From the NCBI GenBank assembly GCA_030626085.1, contig DAOUPQ010000076.1, positions 1 to 8,700 of the forward strand: DNA of 8,700 bases. The letters are read 5' to 3'. How positions within the stretch are numbered: position 1 is the first letter of the stretch; each line of letters begins with the position of its first letter. This document shows positions 1 through 6,770 of this stretch, piece after piece. The notes beneath the pieces are model-generated. The model was not told the origin of the DNA, did not search any database, and saw only the letters and a list, made by a program, of their open reading frames with translations. The stretch comes from Flavobacteriia bacterium. GTDB taxonomy: Bacteria > Bacteroidota > Bacteroidia > Flavobacteriales > Flavobacteriaceae. The translations under genes were made by a program, and so were the position numbers.

Positions 1-262
1 AATTTTAGCGGTAAATGGTTTTGAAAAAACTGCTTTTAATGTTTATCCAAACCCTTCCTATGGTATTTTTTTTATTCAACGTAAAGGAAATGAAGAAATG
101 CAAATTTCAATTTATGATATCACAGGGAAATTGATCTACAAAAAAAATAAGATAATTGAAACCTCTTTCGAATTAAAATTAAATCAAGTTGATAAAGGAA
201 TTTATTTTTTAAAGATCAACGTAGGAAATAGTCAGGCTACTAAAAGAATAATTTTGAAATAA
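1..262 (+). CDS. T9SS type A C-terminal sorting domain of a secreted protein (3' end only)
   Basis: Only the last 86 residues are visible, read in the frame starting at base 2 and ending at a TAA at 260-262. They show the hallmarks of a type IX secretion sorting domain: an NVYPNPSYG motif near the start, an ISIYDITGKLIY strand pair in the middle, a DKGIYFLKI segment, and a short basic KRIILK ending at the C-terminus. In the family this domain directs a Sec-exported protein through the outer membrane translocon and is then removed or processed. The functional part of the protein lies left of the window, so its activity cannot be said; adhesins, proteases and glycosidases are all common cargoes. 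The gene converges on the division cluster and is not part of it. The domain call is firm and the identity of the full protein is unknown. Confidence 0.9.
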   Translation, partial: ILAVNGFEKTAFNVYPNPSYGIFFIQRKGNEEMQISIYDITGKLIYKKNKIIETSFELKLNQVDKGIYFLKINVGNSQATKRIILK

Positions 263-333
263 TATTCAAAATTGAGATTTCTTTCTTTATTATATTCCAA
301 ATATTTATATTCAAATTGTAAAAATTTATTTTC

Positions 334-368
334 AAAAAATCCGAAACAGATTTCTATTCCGGATTTTC
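334..368 (-). terminator. Probable intrinsic terminator after ftsZ
   Basis: Bases 336-343 (AAAATCCG) are the reverse complement of 360-367 (CGGATTTT), giving an 8-bp stem. The enclosed GAAA (343-346) and TTTC (351-354) can form an alternative inner stem. Read on the minus strand, the second arm runs directly into a T-rich stretch (GGATTTTTTG), as expected of a Rho-independent terminator. It lies about 33 bp beyond the ftsZ stop codon. Read on the plus strand the stem is followed by CCC rather than T, so it is a weak terminator for the T9SS-cargo gene. The stem is AT-rich and its strength is uncertain. Confidence 0.5.
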
Positions 369-400
369 CCACTAACTAAAAAAACTAAAATTTAATTAAA

Positions 401-2257
401 CTAATCTACATTATCATGTAAAAAAGAGTTATTTGATCGTATTTGTATTTCATCATTATCATCCAAACCAAGTGTTGTTCTAGATTTATTTTTTTGATTT
501 TCTGAAGATAAACTTACTTCATTAATATCAACTCCTAAACGTTTATATGCAGGTTGATTTTCCATTTCATCAACATTTTGATGGACTTTATTTATGAATT
601 TATAATTAAACTCCTTCATCCTGTCTCTTCTATCATCTGCTCTGTTCTTTAATTCAGATATAGTAAGATTTAAAGGAGATACTTCATTCTCAATTATACT
701 ATTATCTGTAATTCTATCTTCATTTTGCTTAGATTTTTTATCTACCCTCAACTCAAATTCCAAATCATTATCTTTTTGAGAATCGCCCTTAATCTCATTC
801 AATACTTTTAATTCAGGAGCAAATTCATCTTCTATCTCTAAAGTATGCCTAACTTTATCATCCTCAAAAACTTGTGGTCTAATCTCTTCTAACCCAATTA
901 TTTCAATATCATGAATATTTTTATTAATAGCACTTTCAACAGTTTTTGTTTTTTGAATGGGCAGATCAAAAGTAAATGAAAATTGATTTTTATTAATTTC
1001 TTTAATTGTACTTTCTGATTCTTGAATTTTCTCTTCAGTTGTAGTAGATATAATAAATTCGTCCTCACCTTTTTGTATTACATCTTCATGCTCTACATTT
1101 AATTTTACAACCTCTTGTTCATTTTCTGGTATTTCTTCTAGCAATACATGATGCTTCACAATATTAGAAGATTCCGTTTTTGAAAGTTCTTCTTTTTTTG
1201 TATCCTTTTTTTCATTTTCATCTACCAAATTATGAACAATTTTTTTAGAATTATTACTCGTGAACCCATTTTGAATTTCAATATTAAATCCGGTTGCAAT
1301 CACAGTTACCGAAATAGATTCTCCTAAATTTTCATCTTCACCTACACCCATTATAATATCAACATTAGTTTTGGCTTCAGATTGGATATAATCATTAATT
1401 TCTCCGATTTCATCAATGGTTACTTCAGAAGTTCCAGAAACAATTAACAACAGAACTCTTTTTGCTCCTGTAATTTTATTGTCATTTAGTAATGGTGAAT
1501 CTAATGCTTTAGTAATAGCACTTTGTGCACGATTAATTCCAGTAGCCGAACCAGAACCCATGATAGCAGTTCCACTATCAGAAAGCACTGTTTTAGCATC
1601 CCTTAAGTCAATATTTTGAGTATAATGATGTGTGATTACCTGTGCAATTCCTGTAGCAGCTGTTGACAAAACTTCATCAGCCTTTGTAAAGCCAGCTTTA
1701 AAACCTAAATTACCATAAACTTCACGTAATTTGTTATTATTAATTACTACCAAAGAATCAACATGTTTACGTAATTTTTCAATTCCTATTTGAGCCTGTT
1801 CATTACGCATTTTACCCTCAAAACTAAATGGTGTTGTAACTATTCCTACAGTTAGAATATCCATTTCTTTGGCAATTTTTGCAATAACAGGTGCAGCACC
1901 GGTACCTGTACCTCCACCCATTCCAACAGTAATAAATAACATTTTTGATCTTTTATCTAACATATCTCTGATATCATCAATACTCTCCAAAGCAGCTTCT
2001 TTACCAATGGTTGGATTGGCACCCGCACCTAATCCTTCGGTAAGTGTAGCTCCTAACTGAATTTTAGTTGGAACAGGGCTGTTATGCAAAGCTTGCGAAT
2101 CAGTGTTACAAATTATAAAATCAACTCCTTTGATTCCTTTTGAAAACATGTGATTAATCGCATTACTTCCTCCGCCTCCTACGCCAATTACTTTAATTAC
2201 ATTAGACTGGTTCTTAGGTAAATCAAATGAAATATTGGTTAAATCTATACTACTCAT
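401..2257 (-). CDS. ftsZ: Cell division protein FtsZ
   Basis: FtsZ is the tubulin-like GTPase that polymerises into the cytoplasmic Z-ring. The GTPase region covers about residues 18-330. It has the GVGGGGSNA nucleotide loop at 25-33, the tubulin signature GGGTGTG at 114-120, and the T7 catalytic loop NIDLRD at 215-220 with both acidic residues present. Residues 331 to about 567 form a long, highly charged, probably disordered linker rich in Glu, Lys and Asn. The end carries QPAYKRLGV (from 568), the likely counterpart of the conserved C-terminal peptide that binds FtsA, and a final SFLHDNVD typical of flavobacteria. At 618 aa it is far longer than the roughly 380 aa of E. coli FtsZ but normal for Bacteroidota. 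The ATG gives the usual short N-terminal extension before the core. It is the last gene of the cluster, 57 bp after ftsA. Confidence 0.98.
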   Translation of the reverse strand: MSSIDLTNISFDLPKNQSNVIKVIGVGGGGSNAINHMFSKGIKGVDFIICNTDSQALHNSPVPTKIQLGATLTEGLGAGANPTIGKEAALESIDDIRDMLDKRSKMLFITVGMGGGTGTGAAPVIAKIAKEMDILTVGIVTTPFSFEGKMRNEQAQIGIEKLRKHVDSLVVINNNKLREVYGNLGFKAGFTKADEVLSTAATGIAQVITHHYTQNIDLRDAKTVLSDSGTAIMGSGSATGINRAQSAITKALDSPLLNDNKITGAKRVLLLIVSGTSEVTIDEIGEINDYIQSEAKTNVDIIMGVGEDENLGESISVTVIATGFNIEIQNGFTSNNSKKIVHNLVDENEKKDTKKEELSKTESSNIVKHHVLLEEIPENEQEVVKLNVEHEDVIQKGEDEFIISTTTEEKIQESESTIKEINKNQFSFTFDLPIQKTKTVESAINKNIHDIEIIGLEEIRPQVFEDDKVRHTLEIEDEFAPELKVLNEIKGDSQKDNDLEFELRVDKKSKQNEDRITDNSIIENEVSPLNLTISELKNRADDRRDRMKEFNYKFINKVHQNVDEMENQPAYKRLGVDINEVSLSSENQKNKSRTTLGLDDNDEIQIRSNNSFLHDNVD

Positions 2258-2292
2258 AACTTTCTCTTAAAAGGTTTTATTACTATTTTTTT

Positions 2293-2323
2293 TCTATTCT
2301 GCTATTTTTATACTCTATTCTGC
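2293..2323. repeat. Short direct repeat across the ftsA stop codon
   Basis: TCTATTCTGC occurs at 2293-2302 and again at 2314-2323, 21 bp apart. The second copy holds the ftsA stop codon and the last coding bases; the first lies in the ftsA-ftsZ spacer. The flanking bases are similar too, so this may be a small tandem duplication of the ftsA 3' end. It could also be chance in AT-rich DNA. Confidence 0.35.
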
Positions 2324-3616
2324 ATTTTCTAAAAAATCTCTAAACTTTTCTATCCATTTATCAAAGACCGTTCTTTTTGGGCTTTCATTAGAAACTGTTG
2401 TATCCTTTAAAATTTCTTGTTGTGATTCAATTTTATTCTTTCTATCTTTTTTATCATACTCATTCAATCCATTCATCAATAATCCAACAGCAGTTGCATA
2501 GATCGGACTGGATAATTCTACATCACTACTACTCGACAAATGCTCATTTGGATATCCAATACGAGTATCCATACCTGTAATATATTCAACTAATTGTTTG
2601 ATATGTTTAAGTTGAGCGCCTCCTCCGGTTAAAACAATTCCTGCAATTAATTTTTTCTTATTATCTTCAAAACCATAATTTTTTATCTCTAAAAATACTT
2701 GTTCTACAATCTCAACAATTCGTGCATGAATAATTTTTGAAAGATTTTTTAATGTTATCTCTTTTGGATCCCTACCTCTTAAACCAGGAATTGAAACTAT
2801 TTCATTATCTTTATTTTCACCCGGCCAAGCTGAGCCAAACTTGGTTTTTAGCAATTCGGCCTGTTTCTCAATGATCGAACATCCTTCTTTAATATCTTCT
2901 GTAATTACACCACCACCGAACGGTATAACAGCAGTATGTCTTATAATTCCATCTTTGAAAATTGCTAAATCAGTTGTACCACCACCAATATCAATCAAAG
3001 CAACACCGGCTTCTTTTTCTTCCTGACTCAAAACTGCATTTGCAGAGGCCATCGGTTCAAGTGTTATACTTGATAATTCTAGACCGGCACTTTTAATACA
3101 TCTTCCAATATTTCTTATTGATGAAACTTGCCCAACAACTACATGAAAATTAGCCTCTAGCCTTCCTCCATACATACCAATGGGTGTTTTTATTTCAGCC
3201 TGACCATCAACTTTATAATCTTGAGGTAAAACATGAATAATCTCCTCACCGGGGAGCATTACCAATTTATAAACCTGATTGATCAATCTTTCAATATCAT
3301 TTTCATCAATTACTCTATCTGGATAAGGTCGTGTTATATAATCACTGTGATGTAAACTGCGAATATGCTGACCTGCAATTCCAACATCTACTTTTTCAAT
3401 CTTTTTTCCGGATGTAGCTTCGGCCTGATCAATAGCCTGTTGAATAGACTGGATTGTTTGAGTAATATTATTTACAACTCCCCTGTGTACGCCCAAACTT
3501 TTGGCTCTACCCAAACCAAGCACCTCAATTTTTTTATAGGTATCATTTTTACCTACCATTGCAACAATCTTTGTTGTTCCAATATCTAAACCAACTGCAA
3601 TGTTTTCATTTTCCAT
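2315..3616 (-). CDS. ftsA: Cell division protein FtsA
   Basis: FtsA is the actin-like ATPase that tethers FtsZ filaments to the inner face of the cytoplasmic membrane and recruits later divisome proteins. The 433-aa product has the actin-fold signatures in order: phosphate-1 motif DIGTT at 11-15, phosphate-2 motif IDIGGGTTD at 208-216, and the adenosine motif GIVLTGGGA at 326-334. Between the first two lies the FtsA-specific 1C region (roughly 85-165). The C-terminus, about 417-433 (VFDKWIEKFRDFLENAE), is an amphipathic helix of the kind that serves as the membrane-targeting sequence, joined by a charged linker (about 385-416). The length is normal. The start is 3 bp after the ftsQ stop, which supports co-translation, and ftsZ follows. 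Confidence 0.98.
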   Translation of the reverse strand: MENENIAVGLDIGTTKIVAMVGKNDTYKKIEVLGLGRAKSLGVHRGVVNNITQTIQSIQQAIDQAEATSGKKIEKVDVGIAGQHIRSLHHSDYITRPYPDRVIDENDIERLINQVYKLVMLPGEEIIHVLPQDYKVDGQAEIKTPIGMYGGRLEANFHVVVGQVSSIRNIGRCIKSAGLELSSITLEPMASANAVLSQEEKEAGVALIDIGGGTTDLAIFKDGIIRHTAVIPFGGGVITEDIKEGCSIIEKQAELLKTKFGSAWPGENKDNEIVSIPGLRGRDPKEITLKNLSKIIHARIVEIVEQVFLEIKNYGFEDNKKKLIAGIVLTGGGAQLKHIKQLVEYITGMDTRIGYPNEHLSSSSDVELSSPIYATAVGLLMNGLNEYDKKDRKNKIESQQEILKDTTVSNESPKRTVFDKWIEKFRDFLENAE

Positions 3617-3619
3617 ATT

Positions 3620-4372
3620 TTACTTTTTTGTGCAAACAACTTGATTTTTATACTTTAAATTAATGGTGTCAAAAAATTTTAAAGTACTATCAGCTAAAGC
3701 TTTTTGATAAAATGCTTTTAGTTTATTTTTTTTATTATTAAAATTCTGTACAGTTCCCAAAATAATAATTTGGTCTCCAATTCTGGTTTTCAAAATAAAT
3801 TGATTAATACCTTCTTTTTCATTTTGATCTATGCCAATAACTTGCTTTTTTAAAAAATCATCCTCTTTAATTCTATTCGATAAATTGATAATATCTGAAT
3901 TATTATCTTCATCTATTTTACTCGAAACGATTGGTACACGAGCCGAATAATTTTTAGACAATGGCATTTTTTTACCAAGTTCATCATAATAATATGATTC
4001 CAATCCATTAACTACTCTTAAAACAGGGGTTCTTTGTGTAATAATCGCGCCTAATTTATTATCAATTGTAGAATAAATTTCAGCATTCTGGATCATTGCA
4101 TTTATTTTGACAGATTTTTCTAAATCATTCAAATGTAACCTTTCTATTGTTTGATTTTTTACGCTATCAAAATTTTGTATTAACAATTTATTAACCGTTT
4201 CATAAGTGATAAATAGGTTGTTTCCATTTTTAAATTCAATATCAATTTTTTTAATCTTTTTATTATAATGTCTATTTGCAGCAAATCCGTATAAAAACAA
4301 AATCAGTAGGAAAAGAGCTATAAATTTGATATGTACAATATATTTTTTCAATTTAAATTTTGATATTTTCAT
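3620..4372 (-). CDS. ftsQ: Cell division protein FtsQ (DivIB family)
   Basis: FtsQ is a bitopic divisome protein whose periplasmic part links the cytoplasmic ring proteins to FtsW/FtsI. The 250-aa product begins with a basic cytoplasmic stretch (MKISKFKLKK), followed by one hydrophobic segment at about 13-31. A POTRA-like region spans about 40-115, starting at KKIDIEFKNGNN and including AEIYSTIDNKLGAIITQRTP. A beta-domain follows, containing YYYDELGKKMPLS (127-139), a motif common in Bacteroidota FtsQ. The sequence is weakly conserved, as is usual for this family, and the call rests on topology, these motifs and the place directly before ftsA. In related genomes murC lies immediately upstream; here that space is a 90-bp gap with an inverted repeat. 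Confidence 0.93.
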   Translation of the reverse strand: MKISKFKLKKYIVHIKFIALFLLILFLYGFAANRHYNKKIKKIDIEFKNGNNLFITYETVNKLLIQNFDSVKNQTIERLHLNDLEKSVKINAMIQNAEIYSTIDNKLGAIITQRTPVLRVVNGLESYYYDELGKKMPLSKNYSARVPIVSSKIDEDNNSDIINLSNRIKEDDFLKKQVIGIDQNEKEGINQFILKTRIGDQIIILGTVQNFNNKKNKLKAFYQKALADSTLKFFDTINLKYKNQVVCTKK

Positions 4373-4381
4373 TATTAAAAT

Positions 4382-4430
4382 TATGGCAAACTAAAAGTTC
4401 AATTCCCTAATCAAACTTTTATTTGCCATA
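4382..4430. repeat. Strong inverted repeat in the murG-ftsQ gap, at the usual site of murC
   Basis: TATGGCAAA (4382-4390) pairs with TTTGCCATA (4422-4430). After one unpaired base (C4391), TAAAAGTT (4392-4399) pairs with AACTTTTA (4414-4421). This makes a 17-bp stem around a 14-base loop (4400-4413). It fills most of the 90-bp space between the murG stop and the ftsQ start. On the minus strand it is followed by ATTTTAATA rather than a long T-run, so it is not a good intrinsic terminator. It could be an mRNA-processing or stability element, a weak attenuator, or a small palindromic repeat element. Its function is unknown. Confidence 0.75.
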
Positions 4431-4462
4431 GTAACCAAAGTATTTAGCACATTATATTCATT

Positions 4463-5554
4463 TTAATTTAACAAAGCTTCAACGGCGTCAGCAATTTTTG
4501 CTGTTGCATTTGGTAAAGCCATATTTTTAATATTCTTACTCAACTCTTTTTGCAATTGATCGTCTTCAAAAAGTTTATCAAATTGCTCTGAAAACTCCTT
4601 TAGCTCTTCCTCTTTAATCATTATTGCAGCGTTATTCTTTACAACTGACAAAGCATTTTTAGTTTGATGATCTTCGGCAACATTTGGTGACGGAATAAAA
4701 ATTACCGGTTTTCCTACCAAACACAATTCAGAAATTGTACCAGCTCCTGCTCTACTTATCAAAATATCTGCAGCAGCATATAGAAAATCCATTTTTTGTA
4801 TAAAAGCATGTGTCTGTACTCCTTCTTTTTGATCGTATTTTTTATAATCATCAAAATATAATTTTCCTGTTTGCCATATAATTTGAAGATCATTTTTAAG
4901 TAATTCCTGTAAATTTTTTTCAATAATTTGATTAATTGCTCTGGCTCCCAAACTACCTCCTAATACTACCAATGTTTTTTTACTTCCATCAAGCTTAAAA
5001 TGCTTTATTGCATCTTCTCTTTTTTTTGAAATATCAAGAATATCTTGTCTTACAGGATTACCCGTCATGATAATTTTATCCTGTGGAAAATACTTATCTA
5101 ATCCATCATAAGCCACACAAATATTTTGCACATTCTTAGCTAAGAATTTATTAGTAATACCCGGGAAAGAATTCTGCTCTTGAATTAAAGTCGGTATATT
5201 TTTTTTATTAGCCATAAACAATGTTGGCCCAGAAGCGAAACCTCCTGTTCCTATAACTACATCTGGTTTATATTCTTTAATAATATTTTTAGCTTTGTAT
5301 AAACTATCGATCAATTTAAATGGAAACGTTAAATTTTTTATTGATAAACTTCTATTCAATCCTGAAATATTCAACCCTTTGATCTTATAACCTGCCTGAG
5401 GAACTTTTTCCATTTCCATCCTGTCATTTGCTCCAACGAATAAAAAATTTACATTTTTAATCCTACTTTTTAATTCATTTGCAATCGCAATTGCCGGATA
5501 GATATGTCCGCCTGTGCCCCCTCCACTCAACAATATGTTAACCGACTGCTTCAT
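4463..5554 (-). CDS. murG: UDP-GlcNAc:undecaprenyl-PP-MurNAc-pentapeptide N-acetylglucosaminyltransferase MurG
   Basis: MurG is a membrane-associated GT-B glycosyltransferase (family GT28) that adds GlcNAc from UDP-GlcNAc to lipid I, giving lipid II on the cytoplasmic face. The 363-aa protein has all the family landmarks: the glycine loop GGTGGHIYPA at 12-21, GTGGFASGP at 102-110, EQNSFPG at 126-132, the second glycine loop GGSLGA at 199-204, and the donor-binding segment SRAGAGTISE at 267-276 followed by EDHQTKNA at 294-301. The length is normal. The ATG lies inside the 3' end of ftsW (17-bp overlap), suggesting translational coupling, and sits the expected distance before the first glycine loop. 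murC, the usual next gene, is missing. Confidence 0.98.
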   Translation of the reverse strand: MKQSVNILLSGGGTGGHIYPAIAIANELKSRIKNVNFLFVGANDRMEMEKVPQAGYKIKGLNISGLNRSLSIKNLTFPFKLIDSLYKAKNIIKEYKPDVVIGTGGFASGPTLFMANKKNIPTLIQEQNSFPGITNKFLAKNVQNICVAYDGLDKYFPQDKIIMTGNPVRQDILDISKKREDAIKHFKLDGSKKTLVVLGGSLGARAINQIIEKNLQELLKNDLQIIWQTGKLYFDDYKKYDQKEGVQTHAFIQKMDFLYAAADILISRAGAGTISELCLVGKPVIFIPSPNVAEDHQTKNALSVVKNNAAIMIKEEELKEFSEQFDKLFEDDQLQKELSKNIKNMALPNATAKIADAVEALLN

Positions 5555-6743
5555 GTAAAATATCTAAAGGGTTTTCTAATTCAATATCCTCGTTACTTTC
5601 TGTAACTTTTTCTTTATTCGCTACGCTTATACTCAATACTACTCCAATCGCAAAACAAGTCATCCAAATTGAAGTACCTCCTGTGCTTATCAAAGGTAAA
5701 GGTTGACCAGTTACCGGAAACAAACCAACAGCAACAGCAATATTTATAAAAGCTTGAAATATAATGGGTATCCCAACACCTAATGCTAATAAAGTGCCAA
5801 AAATAGTTTCTGTTTTTGTTGTTATGATCACTATTCTAAAAAGTAATCCCAGATATAATAATACTATTAAAATTGCGCCAATTAAGCCAAATTCTTCTAC
5901 TATAATCGCATAGATAAAATCGGAAGATGATTGTGGTAAGAAGTTTTTTTGCACACTCTTACCCGGGCCTTTACCATTGATTTCACCTGAAGCTATGGCT
6001 ATTTTAGCCTTTTCAGCCTGATAATTATTTTCACTTTCTCCTGATGAGAAATTTTCAATTCTACTGCTCCAGGTTTGAATTCTAGTATTTTTTATTGCAT
6101 CGGGAAAAGCTTTTGCTGTAAGTAAAAATATAGCAAAAACTAAAACTGCCATCCCTAAAATGTACATAATATATTTAATAGGATAACCTCCAAGAAATAC
6201 CAAAAGCATTACCATTACAAAAGCAATTGCTGTTGTTGAAAAATTTGCAGGTAAAATAAGCATCAAAATAATTGCCACAGGCAACCATAAATATAAAATA
6301 CTCTCTTTAAAAGTAATCTGTTTATCCCTGTTACGAGCCAGGTATCTTGCCACAAACATCATAACAACTACAACTGCCAAAGTTGATGTTTGAAATCCCA
6401 TTCCTACAAACGGAATTTGAATCCATCTACTGGCATTGGCTCCGCTAATCACGGTTCCTTGAGTCATCGTAAAAATAAGTAAGAGCACAACTACAGGCAT
6501 CAATAAAACAGACAATCCGCTAAAATATTTATAAGGTATTTTATGAGTTGCATAAACAATTACAAAACCAAGTAATAAGAGAATAGCATGTTTTATTAAA
6601 TATCCAAAAGTGGTACCTTTTCCGGTAACATAAACAAGATTTGTACTTGAACTATACACAGGTAAAAATGAAAAAATAGCCAACACGGCAATGATTGCCC
6701 ATATGGTTTTATCTCCTTTAATATTTGCTAATAGTTGTTTCAT
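5538..6743 (-). CDS. ftsW: Septal peptidoglycan glycosyltransferase FtsW (SEDS family)
   Basis: FtsW is a polytopic inner-membrane enzyme that polymerises lipid II into glycan strands at the septum, working with the transpeptidase FtsI. The 401-aa protein has about ten hydrophobic segments, starting at about 14-30. SEDS motifs are clear: NASRWIQIP at 103-111; the large extracytoplasmic loop ending in FLPQSSSDFIYAIIVEEFG at 268-286, where D275 matches the catalytic Asp of the family; and GLFPVTGQPLPLISTGGTS at 340-358. The hydrophilic tail (about 376-401) is cytoplasmic. The start, MKQLLANIKGDKTIW, matches the usual Bacteroidota FtsW N-terminus. FtsW is preferred over RodA because of its position between murD and murG. 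It overlaps murG by 17 bp. Confidence 0.97.
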   Translation of the reverse strand: MKQLLANIKGDKTIWAIIAVLAIFSFLPVYSSSTNLVYVTGKGTTFGYLIKHAILLLLGFVIVYATHKIPYKYFSGLSVLLMPVVVLLLIFTMTQGTVISGANASRWIQIPFVGMGFQTSTLAVVVVMMFVARYLARNRDKQITFKESILYLWLPVAIILMLILPANFSTTAIAFVMVMLLVFLGGYPIKYIMYILGMAVLVFAIFLLTAKAFPDAIKNTRIQTWSSRIENFSSGESENNYQAEKAKIAIASGEINGKGPGKSVQKNFLPQSSSDFIYAIIVEEFGLIGAILIVLLYLGLLFRIVIITTKTETIFGTLLALGVGIPIIFQAFINIAVAVGLFPVTGQPLPLISTGGTSIWMTCFAIGVVLSISVANKEKVTESNEDIELENPLDILHEAVG

Positions 6744-6770
6744 TAATAGTAATAATGCATTTTTAATAAA

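Noticed and set aside
1416..2060. Plus-strand open frames of 60-70 codons opposite ftsZ
   Set aside because: They are antisense to the strongly conserved GTPase core; their Pro/Val-rich composition simply mirrors glycine-rich FtsZ loops, and they resemble no family.
2398..3589. Plus-strand open frames of 60-75 codons opposite ftsA
   Set aside because: These are antisense shadows of a well-conserved gene, with no recognisable domain or start context.
4382..4430. Reading the murG-ftsQ inverted repeat as an ordinary Rho-independent terminator
   Set aside because: Neither side has a proper T-run, the loop is large, and ftsQAZ shows no recognisable promoter just downstream, so full termination here would silence essential genes.
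4373..4462. A promoter for ftsQAZ in the gap
   Set aside because: I looked for the Bacteroidota TAnnTTTG -7 element with an upstream TTTG on the minus strand and found no convincing pair.
5538..5554. Frameshift or fusion at the ftsW-murG overlap
   Set aside because: Both proteins have normal length and intact ends; the 17-bp overlap is an ordinary operon junction.
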